Source: Companilactobacillus baiquanensis | GTDB taxonomy: Bacteria; Bacillota; Bacilli; Lactobacillales; Lactobacillaceae | Direction of reading: 5' to 3' | Length of the DNA: 64,000 nt | NCBI RefSeq assembly: GCF_003946605.1 | Contig: NZ_RHOQ01000002.1 | Span: 1 to 64,000 of the forward strand | Shown: piece by piece, positions 9,361 to 17,951 of the stretch | How the letters are laid out: each line of letters opens with the position of its first letter | Numbering within the stretch: position 1 is the stretch's first letter | Position numbers and translations under genes: made by a program | Notes under the pieces: model-generated | What the model was told of the DNA's origin: nothing | Databases searched by the model: none | The model's input: the letters and a program-made list of their open reading frames with translations, nothing else

Positions 9361-9615
9361 CTACAATACTCGATCAAGATTAGGAGTCCGATCTGTTTTT
9401 TCAGATTTAGATGCAACATCTATTTTGCCATCATTCAAAGTAAAGGTATCTTTATTTCGACATCTGGGACACTGCATCGTAATTTCATATTTAACAGAGT
9501 CGTCTGAATTTTTCTCCAGTTCCTTTTTCTTAAGGATCAGCATGGCTGGATGATTGCACTGACTGCACTTGAATAATAATATTCTACCTTCAGAAACTTT
9601 ATCTGCTAAGCTCAT
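9361..9615 (-). CDS. Small zinc-ribbon protein of unknown function
   Basis: An 84-residue soluble protein with two CxxC pairs (KCSQCN near residue 16 and QCPRCRN near 50), a typical four-cysteine zinc ribbon. The charged C-terminal tail is probably disordered. I do not recognise a named family. It follows the PBP gene on the same strand but has its own near-consensus promoter (9651-9679) and terminator, so it is a separate small transcript. The ribosome site AGGATAAGGAG is strong. Confidence 0.75.
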   Translation of the reverse strand: MSLADKVSEGRILLFKCSQCNHPAMLILKKKELEKNSDDSVKYEITMQCPRCRNKDTFTLNDGKIDVASKSEKTDRTPNLDRVL

Positions 9616-9650
9616 TCTCCTTATCCTCCATTAATATTCTGGCTATATAA

Positions 9651-9679
9651 ATATTAATAGATTGTGTACCTCATGACAA
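9651..9679 (-). promoter_or_regulatory. Promoter of the zinc-ribbon gene
   Basis: On the minus strand TTGTCA (9674-9679), a 17-base spacer and TAATAT (9651-9656) lie about 35 bases before the start codon. Confidence 0.6.
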
Positions 9680-9683
9680 CCCA

Positions 9684-12314
9684 TTAATTACTGCTATTAC
9701 CGTTTATTTTAACATCAGGGACATTGCCGCCGTAACTTCTTATTTCATTCATAATATTAACTAGTTTCTGCTTTTGTGATTCTTTATCAGAGTCATCATT
9801 TGCATACGCATCTTTAACTTTTTGAAGTTGCGTATTATATTGTGGCATCAACTCGTTTACCTTATTTTTACGTTTAGAAGCACGCTCTGATTCAATTTTT
9901 TCTTTCTCTTTATTGTATTCAGCAATTTTCTTATTGTCTTTTGAGGTTTGAAACATAGCTTGACTCATATTTAAATCTTTTTGAAGATCTAGAATTTGAT
10001 TATTGAAGTCACTTTTAGCGTTTTGACGTTTTACGTTAGCATTCAAATAACGAATTTTCTGCAATTCATCAAGTTTCTTATTATATTGTGATTCTTTAAT
10101 GATCGGTGAATCTTTATACTTATCAATTGCCTTTTCAACTTTACGTTCTCTAGAATATTCTTCTTTTTTAGTAAGGTGATAAATTATTCGATAATCCAAA
10201 TTAGCTAAACGTTGTGCATTCTTGTTTGTCTGATCTGAATTATATTTTGAAAAGTCATTATCAATAATATCTTGAATCGTAGGTTTTTTATTCTTAGTTT
10301 GTACTGACAATTTATCGCCATCAACAGTTACAGTACTAGGTTTCTTAAAATCGTCATTTTTCTGCTTAAGCGTATCAACTAAATACTCACCTTCGGCTTT
10401 AAAGCTTTGCATTGATAAACTCTCTTCGGCAGTTGTCAAAGTAGATGGCATGTCATTTCCGGTCCAATTAGCAATGGTAAATTTAGGAGTCATACCAACA
10501 AAGTAAGAATCTTTACTATCATCTGTCGTACCTGTTTTACCAGCAGTGTAGTCGTAGTTATCAAGTTTAGCATCTTTACCAGAGCCATCAGTGATTACTG
10601 ATTGCATAGTATTTAAAGTCATATAACTAGCATCTTTTGTATAAACAGATGTTTTTGGATGAGTATTTTGGTAAATATAACGTTCATTTTCATTATCGTA
10701 AATACTGCTTAGATTACTTGGGGCTATAAACTTACCCCCTCTTGAAAATGAACTATAAGCAGATGCCATCTCGGTGGTCGTTACACCATTTTTGAAACCA
10801 CCAATAGCAATAATAGGATTATCATCTTCTGGTGATAATCGGGCAAAATCCATTTTAGTCAAATCATTGTAATACAGATGTTTGTTGTCTTCTAAAGCTA
10901 ACTTATAGGCAACCGTATTAATAGAATTTGCCAAAGCATCACGAATAGTCGTCTTACCTTTGTATCCGCTGTACCAATTTTTCCTACCGGCAATTGCCGA
11001 ATCAATTACAGTACTCTGTGGTAAATAGCCTCTTTCAAAGGCAGGTGCGTATGCTGTAATTGGTTTTGCGGCTGAACCTGGTTGACGATAACCATTGATA
11101 GCACGATTGACTTGATCTCCTTCAGTCGTTCTACCACCAACTATTGCCAAAACATCCCCAGTTTGATTATCAACTACTGTGCTAGATACTTGTGGCGCCA
11201 GTTTTCCATGGACATCTCGTCCGGTATACGCTTTGTATGAATCCGACACAATACTTTCGATCTTATTTTGAATATCCATATCAATAGTTGTGTGAATACT
11301 ATATCCACCCTCCATCAACTCACCACGAGCTCGTTCAAATTGTTGTTGGAAGTTAGAATAGTATTGACTCATTTCTTTATCGCTATTAAATTTATACTTC
11401 ATCATAAAGCCAGAAGATTTCATTAATTCTTCAGTTGCATTACTTACGGCATAACTCAATGCATAATTATTAGAAACATCATTATCAAATTTATGTTCAT
11501 TGATCTTTAATCCTAAAGGTCGTTTTCTGGCATTCAAATAGGCGTTATGACTTATCAATTTATTCTTGTAGAAAATGTATAACACCATGTTTCTACGCTT
11601 TAATGAGCGTTGCGGATAACTAACTGGATCATAGTAAGCGGGATTATTTGGGATACCAACTAACATTGCTAGTTTATCAATTGATAAATTATTTTGATTC
11701 TCTGAAAAATAATAGTCAGCAGCACTACTAAAACCATAAGATCCATGTCCCATATAAACGTCATTGATATAAAATTCCAAAATTTGCTTCTTAGTGAATT
11801 TCTTTTCCAGTTGCTGGGCAATCACCATTTCTTTTAATTTACGATCAATTGTTTGCGACTGATCTTTTAACACCACATTTTTAACCAACTGCTGTGTTAA
11901 GGTCGATCCACCTTCAATCCTTCTATGTATTACTCTTGCTCCTAGTGAACGCATAATTGCATACATATCTACCCCGTGGTGAATATAAAACCTTTGATCT
12001 TCAACTTTGACCAACCCCTTTTTTATTTTGGGATTAACTTTATTTATTGGCACATAGTCAGAGCTAGATTGGGATAGTTTTTTTAACACTTTACCGTTAC
12101 GATCATATATAACGGTTGAATTTTTTGGACGAAAATCACTCTTAGTTAAACCTTCACTATATGAATAACCATCTGAAATTGCGCCTTTGATATCATATCC
12201 ATATTTCATCCAGAAAATACCAATTCCACTAGCGATCATAATGATCAAAACCAACAATATCCATGGCCATTTTTTATGTTTTCTTTTAATTGTACTTCGC
12301 TTAGTTTCTCGCAT
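9684..12314 (-). CDS. Class A penicillin-binding protein (transglycosylase/transpeptidase, PBP1A/2A type)
   Basis: An 876-residue bifunctional peptidoglycan synthase. A basic N-terminus is followed by one membrane anchor at 17-36. The GT51 transglycosylase has catalytic Glu105 (EDQRFYIHHG) and EGGSTLTQQLVKN. The transpeptidase has SxxK at 414-417 (SAAK), SxN at 464-466 and KTG at 593-595, all intact. After about residue 680 a ~195-residue Lys/Asp/Asn-rich, mostly helical tail replaces the FN3/PASTA or short tails of many relatives. It lies 8 bases downstream of the 12323-13633 gene, with which it is almost certainly cotranscribed. Confidence 0.93.
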   Translation of the reverse strand: MRETKRSTIKRKHKKWPWILLVLIIMIASGIGIFWMKYGYDIKGAISDGYSYSEGLTKSDFRPKNSTVIYDRNGKVLKKLSQSSSDYVPINKVNPKIKKGLVKVEDQRFYIHHGVDMYAIMRSLGARVIHRRIEGGSTLTQQLVKNVVLKDQSQTIDRKLKEMVIAQQLEKKFTKKQILEFYINDVYMGHGSYGFSSAADYYFSENQNNLSIDKLAMLVGIPNNPAYYDPVSYPQRSLKRRNMVLYIFYKNKLISHNAYLNARKRPLGLKINEHKFDNDVSNNYALSYAVSNATEELMKSSGFMMKYKFNSDKEMSQYYSNFQQQFERARGELMEGGYSIHTTIDMDIQNKIESIVSDSYKAYTGRDVHGKLAPQVSSTVVDNQTGDVLAIVGGRTTEGDQVNRAINGYRQPGSAAKPITAYAPAFERGYLPQSTVIDSAIAGRKNWYSGYKGKTTIRDALANSINTVAYKLALEDNKHLYYNDLTKMDFARLSPEDDNPIIAIGGFKNGVTTTEMASAYSSFSRGGKFIAPSNLSSIYDNENERYIYQNTHPKTSVYTKDASYMTLNTMQSVITDGSGKDAKLDNYDYTAGKTGTTDDSKDSYFVGMTPKFTIANWTGNDMPSTLTTAEESLSMQSFKAEGEYLVDTLKQKNDDFKKPSTVTVDGDKLSVQTKNKKPTIQDIIDNDFSKYNSDQTNKNAQRLANLDYRIIYHLTKKEEYSRERKVEKAIDKYKDSPIIKESQYNKKLDELQKIRYLNANVKRQNAKSDFNNQILDLQKDLNMSQAMFQTSKDNKKIAEYNKEKEKIESERASKRKNKVNELMPQYNTQLQKVKDAYANDDSDKESQKQKLVNIMNEIRSYGGNVPDVKINGNSSN

Positions 12315-12322
12315 AATGACCC

Positions 12323-13633
12323 CTAATCAGCGTAAAATGTGATTCCTGATGAAATCTTAGATTGTAAACTCGACAAATCAGATGAACTAATTTGTAGACC
12401 ATTACTATAACTACTACCACCGGAATAAATAAATCCAATCGTAGATCCATTGTTAAAGTAAATTGACTTACTTAAACTGCTATTATTTTTCATCCAAAAT
12501 ACTGGTGTTGCTGAATTAAAATCAGCAGTTGAATTATCAGCATCTGTAATATCATTATTTGACAATGTACTATCAGATGCATTAGTTAAGTATTGACCAA
12601 AACTGCTGTTACTACTATCAGTGATAATTGCATCATTATTGCCGGCAGAGGTAATGATCTTTTTAATATTATATTTTCCAGAACTGACTCTTGAATTACT
12701 TACTGATATATAACCGTCTTCAGCAACGTAATTTCCATTAACATTAGTCATCAAAGCTAATTTATTACTGCTTGAATCATAATATAGGACCGTCTTCCCA
12801 GTTAAGCCTGCATTACTCAAAGTATCAGAATCCGTACTAGATTTATCTAGTGTTCCGATAATATCAACATTGGCTGGTTTATATTTCTCAGTCAAAGGTG
12901 CATCCCTCAGAGCATCCAATTGTTCTTTAGCTGCAGTTACCCTAGCACTTGATCCTTTATGATTGGCATAATAATCAGTCATTTTAGCGACTGCATCAGT
13001 CCATTGTTTCTTAATTGTTTTATTCTTGATCAGTTTATAATAAGCGTTGACCATAGATATTTTTTTAATATCTAAACTAGCATTATCATCATTAAACTTA
13101 TCCCAGGTTTTAGAAATATATCCATTAGCATCTTGTGTTTGTTCAAACCAAATTTGAATCTTATCTAAACGATTACGTTGTTTTTGGTAGACATCCTGAT
13201 TTTTTTCTTTGAGAAGTTTCTTATCCAACTCATCGATCTGGCCACTGGACACACTATCTTTATAGTTATTCTTACCATCAAAAAGAGCAGAAACAGCCGC
13301 AGCTCGATCCATTCTTTCGCTGATATATTCTTCTAACTCTTGGTATCTTTTAATATTATCTTGCGTAATTATATGTTTACCACTGGTTTTGATCAATTTA
13401 CCGACAAAATCAGCCGAAGAAGAATTGACGTTTGTTTTTAAAACCTTATGTGTTTTATCTTGATACTGACTATTTATTTTGGCAGTCACAGCTGCATTTA
13501 CTACCCCACGTGAAAGCATTACAAAAAAGATAACAGCCGTTAGAGTGGCAATTACCTTAGCCCCTAGTAGTAAATAATGTACTGATTTAGAACCACCTTT
13601 TAAATCTTTTTTATCTTTCACGATTTTCCTCAA
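12323..13633 (-). CDS. Bitopic membrane protein of unknown function, cotranscribed with the PBP
   Basis: 436 residues. A short basic N-terminus and one membrane helix (about 21-46) are followed by an extracytoplasmic region. That region has a helical part (about 85-245) and a Ser/Asn/Asp-rich beta-type part (about 255-436). I do not recognise the family with confidence. The helical domain, polar linker and C-terminal domain loosely recall the extracellular half of the division protein MapZ, but the MapZ cytoplasmic domain is absent, so this is only a suggestion. Being first in an operon with a class A PBP implies a role in envelope synthesis or division. Confidence 0.7.
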   Translation of the reverse strand: MRKIVKDKKDLKGGSKSVHYLLLGAKVIATLTAVIFFVMLSRGVVNAAVTAKINSQYQDKTHKVLKTNVNSSSADFVGKLIKTSGKHIITQDNIKRYQELEEYISERMDRAAAVSALFDGKNNYKDSVSSGQIDELDKKLLKEKNQDVYQKQRNRLDKIQIWFEQTQDANGYISKTWDKFNDDNASLDIKKISMVNAYYKLIKNKTIKKQWTDAVAKMTDYYANHKGSSARVTAAKEQLDALRDAPLTEKYKPANVDIIGTLDKSSTDSDTLSNAGLTGKTVLYYDSSSNKLALMTNVNGNYVAEDGYISVSNSRVSSGKYNIKKIITSAGNNDAIITDSSNSSFGQYLTNASDSTLSNNDITDADNSTADFNSATPVFWMKNNSSLSKSIYFNNGSTIGFIYSGGSSYSNGLQISSSDLSSLQSKISSGITFYAD

Positions 13634-13695
13634 ATAACGTTTCTTTTTGTATATTATATATATTAAAGTATCACAATTATAAAGGGTGAGAAATT

Positions 13696-14622
13696 TTGAA
13701 AAAATTATTTAAAAAACATCTAAAGTTATTAATAACCTTACTGATTCTAATTTTAATAATCTTAACTTATGTCTTCAATTGGGGAAACGTTAAAACTAAA
13801 ACTATCAATAAGATATCATCTTTAACTATTCCGTTTTCCTTGATAGTTAATCCAAAGAATATCGATCAAGGAGTCACTCCAAAATCCATCAAACTTAATG
13901 ATAAAAATTTTGAGAATGATAAAACACAAGCTATTGATCTCGTGAATACTATTAATAGTAACTATAAGGCCACTAAAAGCTTTAATTTTCTCAATGAAAA
14001 ACAAGATAAGTCTCTCACCGATAAAATTAAAAAGCAATCACATCAATATATTCATGACGTTACCTTACTCAACTTTGGAAAAGATCGTAAGGGTAAATAT
14101 TTAACGATCAGCCTTAATCAATATAATGACACTAAACAAATCGTTAGTTACCGTTATCGTCTATATCATAAGAAAAATGAAATATTCTCTGTTAAGTATC
14201 TAAAGAAAACTTCAAACACATACCCACCACGTTTTATTATTCCTGATGTACAAGTCGGTGAAACAGGAATAAACAATTCTAAGAATTTTATGCAACGACT
14301 TAAAACCGCCGTTATTAATTCCAATCTGGTAATGAATAACTCTTCTGAACCTGGAAGTTTTAATCAAATTGCCATTAACCTAGGACTTGATCCCGATAAA
14401 AGTAATACCGGACTTTACACTCTCGCCAAAAATTCTAACTCTAGAGTTACAAATTACGGTATTATTGGCTACGAAGTATCTGATGTTCCTAGATATTCGA
14501 GAATTTATATTAAACAACTAAGTAAAGATGATCATTTTTACTACACGTTAACTTACAATCGTAACAGTAAAAAATTTGTCAGCTTCCAAAAGGGAATTAT
14601 CTCTACTACAAATAGAAACTAG
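13696..14622 (+). CDS. Membrane-anchored protein of unknown function
   Basis: 308 residues starting at TTG after AAGGGTGAG. A basic N-terminus and one hydrophobic segment (about 9-29) act as an anchor or uncleaved signal; the rest is predicted to be extracytoplasmic. It is Lys/Asn-rich with beta-type stretches such as KYLTISLNQYND and YYTLTYNRNSKKF. No catalytic motif or known domain is visible. It is divergently transcribed from the PBP operon across 62 bases, so the two may share control. A strong terminator follows. Confidence 0.65.
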   Translation: MKKLFKKHLKLLITLLILILIILTYVFNWGNVKTKTINKISSLTIPFSLIVNPKNIDQGVTPKSIKLNDKNFENDKTQAIDLVNTINSNYKATKSFNFLNEKQDKSLTDKIKKQSHQYIHDVTLLNFGKDRKGKYLTISLNQYNDTKQIVSYRYRLYHKKNEIFSVKYLKKTSNTYPPRFIIPDVQVGETGINNSKNFMQRLKTAVINSNLVMNNSSEPGSFNQIAINLGLDPDKSNTGLYTLAKNSNSRVTNYGIIGYEVSDVPRYSRIYIKQLSKDDHFYYTLTYNRNSKKFVSFQKGIISTTNRN

Positions 14623-14629
14623 GCAAAAT

Positions 14630-14659
14630 AAAAGGATGTGACTGTCGTCACATCCTTTT
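14630..14659 (+). terminator. Rho-independent terminator
   Basis: The 13-bp perfect stem AAAAGGATGTGAC / GTCACATCCTTTT with loop TGTC follows the 13696-14622 gene. Confidence 0.85.
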
Positions 14660-14660
14660 G

Positions 14661-14760
14661 TGTATTACGATTATTATTTATTGAAACGCGTAACATAAGG
14701 CAGAGACCGAGCTTATCTACGAATATTCTCGGTCTCTAAACGCCTTATGTTACGCTCTGT
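14661..14760 (-). repeat. Intergenic hairpin repeat, copy 1 (full length)
   Basis: A 14-bp outer stem (14688-14701 with 14742-14755) and a 10-bp inner stem (14702-14711 with 14728-14737) enclose a 16-base loop, with a 4-base bulge on one side. The flank TTATTTATTGAAACGCG is shared with copies at 41.1, 43.6 and 46.9 kb. Read on the minus strand it follows the purA stop codon by six bases. Confidence 0.85.
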
Positions 14761-14765
14761 TAACT

Positions 14766-16052
14766 TTAAGCATTCCAAACATCATTAACTTCAATTGTTT
14801 GTTCACGATCAGGTCCAACAGATACGGTAGCATATTCAACACCAAGTTGTTCTTTCAAAAATTCAAGATATGCTTTTGCTGCATCTGGCAGATCACTGAT
14901 ACTCTTAGCACCTGTAATATCTTCATCCCAGCCGTTGAATGTTTTATAAATTGGTTTACATTGTGCCAAAATATTTAAATTAGCAGGATATTCATCAATG
15001 ATCTTTCCATTTAGATCATAACCTGTACATACTTTGATCTCTTTAAGTCCTGTTAAAACATCTAAACAATTAAGTGACAAATGAGTAACTCCGGCTACGT
15101 TGCATGAATGACGTAATACAACTGTATCTAACCAGCCAACTCGACGAGGACGGTGTGTAACAGTTCCGTATTCATGACCAGCTTCTCGCAAGAAATTACC
15201 TACTTCATTTTCTTGTTCTGTTGGGAAAGGTCCAGCACCAACACGAGATGTATAAGCTTTAACAACTCCAATAACCTTATCAACCATTGGAGCACCAATA
15301 CCAGCACCAGTTGTTACACCACCAGCTGGATTAGATGAAGTTACATAAGGATATGTACCATGATCAATATCAAGCATGATTCCTTGTGCGCCTTCAAATA
15401 AAACATTTTTACCATTCTTCAATTCTCGGTTTAAATAAGCAGAAGTATCGATGACACGATCTTTTACATCTTGGCCAAATTGATAATACTTTTCAAAAAC
15501 ATCATCAAATTTAATTTCATCAGAATTGTAAATTTTTGTAAATAATTCATTTTTTTGCTTAAGATTTTCTGTAAGTAAATCTCTAAAAATATCCTTATCT
15601 AAAATATCTGCCATTCTAATACCAATACGAGCGACTTTATCCATATAAGCTGGGCCAATACCTCTATTAGTTGTTCCGACTTTAGAATCGCCTCTTGCGG
15701 CCTCTTGAAGTGAATCCAACTTGATATGATATGGCAAAATCAATTGTGCACGATTAGAAATCTTCAAATTTGAAGTATCTACACCTTGTTCATGTAAACG
15801 ATTTAACTCTTCTAAAAGAGATTCTAGATTTAAAACAACACCATTACCAATAACACTAGTCTTATCAGAATAAAGAATTCCTGAAGGAACTGATCTTAAT
15901 TTGTAAACATTACCATCAATATTTAGGGTATGACCGGCATTATCTCCACCTTGATATCTAGCGATGATATTTGCTTCTCCACTAAAATAATCAGTGATCT
16001 TACCTTTACCTTCGTCACCCCATTGGGTACCTACTACAACAACTGTTGTCAT
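14766..16052 (-). CDS. purA: Adenylosuccinate synthetase
   Basis: 428 residues, the normal length for PurA, which joins IMP and aspartate using GTP in the first AMP-specific step. The N-terminal GTP site [14 protein letters not shown] (residues 8-21, with the catalytic Asp and Lys), the IMP-binding STRGIGPAY-type loop (here [10 protein letters not shown]), and the C-terminal base-recognition loop are present. It lies behind dnaB on the same strand with a 52-base gap, and its 3' end abuts hairpin repeat copy 1. Confidence 0.97.
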   Translation of the reverse strand: MTTVVVVGTQWGDEGKGKITDYFSGEANIIARYQGGDNAGHTLNIDGNVYKLRSVPSGILYSDKTSVIGNGVVLNLESLLEELNRLHEQGVDTSNLKISNRAQLILPYHIKLDSLQEAARGDSKVGTTNRGIGPAYMDKVARIGIRMADILDKDIFRDLLTENLKQKNELFTKIYNSDEIKFDDVFEKYYQFGQDVKDRVIDTSAYLNRELKNGKNVLFEGAQGIMLDIDHGTYPYVTSSNPAGGVTTGAGIGAPMVDKVIGVVKAYTSRVGAGPFPTEQENEVGNFLREAGHEYGTVTHRPRRVGWLDTVVLRHSCNVAGVTHLSLNCLDVLTGLKEIKVCTGYDLNGKIIDEYPANLNILAQCKPIYKTFNGWDEDITGAKSISDLPDAAKAYLEFLKEQLGVEYATVSVGPDREQTIEVNDVWNA

Positions 16053-16104
16053 GTCTATCTCCTCTTAAATTGTTTCAGTTTTTAAAAAACAAGTGAAAGT
16101 ATCT

Positions 16105-17478
16105 CTAATTTTCTGGGATATTTGCTATCGAAGAAAACTTATTATAAGACTTCACGAACAATAACTTGGCTGTTCCACGCGGACCAGAACGGTTTTTACT
16201 TACTATTACTTCGACCTCACCAACATCTTGATCTTCTTGGTCTTGTGGTTCACTGTCATCATCACCATCTTCATCACGATAGTAATCATCACGATAAAGA
16301 AACGCAACAATATCAGCATCCTGTTCAATTGAACCAGATTCACGAATATCTGACAACATTGGTCTTTTATCCTGACGCTGCTCAACTCCACGAGAAAGCT
16401 GTGACAACGCAATTACTGGAACATGCAATTCTTTAGCTAATTTTTTCAAATTACGAGAAATAACTGAAACTTCTTGTTGTCTATTTTCCTGACCAGTACC
16501 TTCGATCAATTGTAAGTAGTCGATAATAACTAAATCTAACTGACCACTTTCTTTTAGTAATCGACGGCATTTTGATCTAATTTCAGCCATCTTAACACCA
16601 GGAGTATCGTCAATATAAACATTGGTTCTTGATAAACTTCCCATTGCCACGACCAAACTGTTCCATTGATTTTCATCTAATTGGCCAGTACGCAATGCAT
16701 TAGCATCGATACTACCTTCAGAACAGATCATACGATTAACTAATTGTTCAGCACCCATTTCCAATGAGAAAATAGCAACTGTTGCTTGATCTTTAGTTGC
16801 TGCATTTTGGGCTAAATTTAAGGCAAAGGCAGTTTTACCAACACCAGGACGAGCTGCCAAAATGATCAATTCGTCTTTGTGCAATCCAGTAGTTAAATTA
16901 TCAAGATCTTTATAACCGGTCGATAAACCAGTAACGTCAGTATCTTGACTATATAACTTATCAATTTCGTTAAAAGATGATTTTACGACATCAGAAATTT
17001 TTCTAAATCCTTGATGATTACGATTCTCTGAAACTTCCATAATATCTTTTTCAGATTGATCGATGATCGTATCAAGGTCTTCTGACTCTTCAAAACTACG
17101 AGAGACAATATTTGTACCCGCATTGATCAAACGTCTTAAGACAGCCTTATTTTTAACGATACGCGCATAATAACTCGTATTAGCTGCCGTTGGAACAGCG
17201 TTGGCTAATTCTGCTAAATAACTAACACCACCAACATCTTCAACTTGATTTAAACGATCAAGTTCATTTTGAACCGTCACTACATCGACTGGAGATTCTT
17301 GATCATTCAAATTAACCATCGCCTGGAAGACAAGCTGATTAGCATGTTGATAAAAATCTTCTGCGTCAACATATTCCATTGACTCAACTAGTGCATCCTG
17401 GCTTAAAAATACCGCACCTAAAACAGCTTGTTCAGCATCTTTATCATTAGGTGGTATCCTTGTCATTTCATTATTCAT
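16105..17478 (-). CDS. dnaB: Replicative DNA helicase
   Basis: 457 residues, named DnaC in Bacillus. The N-terminal helical domain (about 1-110) binds primase. The C-terminal RecA-like motor has Walker A ARPGVGKTAFAL near 205, Walker B LVIIDYLQL near 312 and the Arg finger region RESGSIEQDADIV. A short acidic insert (about 395-418, rich in Asp/Glu) precedes the last beta strands, as in other lactobacilli. It starts 5 bases after rplI ends, giving an rplI-dnaB unit. Confidence 0.97.
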   Translation of the reverse strand: MNNEMTRIPPNDKDAEQAVLGAVFLSQDALVESMEYVDAEDFYQHANQLVFQAMVNLNDQESPVDVVTVQNELDRLNQVEDVGGVSYLAELANAVPTAANTSYYARIVKNKAVLRRLINAGTNIVSRSFEESEDLDTIIDQSEKDIMEVSENRNHQGFRKISDVVKSSFNEIDKLYSQDTDVTGLSTGYKDLDNLTTGLHKDELIILAARPGVGKTAFALNLAQNAATKDQATVAIFSLEMGAEQLVNRMICSEGSIDANALRTGQLDENQWNSLVVAMGSLSRTNVYIDDTPGVKMAEIRSKCRRLLKESGQLDLVIIDYLQLIEGTGQENRQQEVSVISRNLKKLAKELHVPVIALSQLSRGVEQRQDKRPMLSDIRESGSIEQDADIVAFLYRDDYYRDEDGDDDSEPQDQEDQDVGEVEVIVSKNRSGPRGTAKLLFVKSYNKFSSIANIPEN

Positions 17479-17483
17479 TTAAA

Positions 17484-17939
17484 TTACTTCTTTTCGGCAA
17501 CATGAACTCTAATAGTTGCTTCAACACCCTCAAAAATTTTACTTTTAACATTGATATAACCTAATGATTTAACACCATCATTTAATTCCATCTTGTGTTT
17601 ATCAACCTTTAGTCCATATTGTTTGTCTAATTCTTCAGAAATTTTCTTACTTGTTACTGATCCGAATAATCTACCATCTGCTCCTGATTTGGCAAAAATT
17701 TCAACGATCGTCTTATCGTCTTCAATTTTCTTTTTTAATTCATTTGCATTTGCTAGTTCTTCTTTATAGTTCTTGGCTTCTTTATTTTGTTCAGCCTTCA
17801 ATTTTGACAAATTTTGATTAGTAGCTTCAATTGCCTTGTTGTTCTTGATTAAGAAGTTTTGGGCATAACCATCTGCAACATTTTTTATTTCGCCCTTTTT
17901 TCCTTTTCCTCTTACATCCGCAGTAAAAATAACTTTCAC
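17484..17939 (-). CDS. rplI: 50S ribosomal protein L9
   Basis: 151 residues with the conserved L9 N-terminal domain ([25 protein letters not shown], here with a [11 protein letters not shown] start) that binds 23S rRNA. A long connecting helix and the C-terminal globular domain with FGSVTSKKI follow. It sits between gdpP and dnaB with 5-12-base gaps, the usual Firmicutes order. Confidence 0.97.
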   Translation of the reverse strand: MKVIFTADVRGKGKKGEIKNVADGYAQNFLIKNNKAIEATNQNLSKLKAEQNKEAKNYKEELANANELKKKIEDDKTIVEIFAKSGADGRLFGSVTSKKISEELDKQYGLKVDKHKMELNDGVKSLGYINVKSKIFEGVEATIRVHVAEKK

Positions 17940-17951
17940 GATGGATTCCTC

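Noticed and set aside
13500-13520. A CACGTGAAA sequence resembling parS.
   Set aside because: The outer TGTT/AACA arms do not match and it lies inside a coding region.
16206-16436. His- and Met-rich frames on both strands within dnaB.
   Set aside because: They are shadows of the Asp/Glu-rich insert codons of dnaB and have no ribosome sites.
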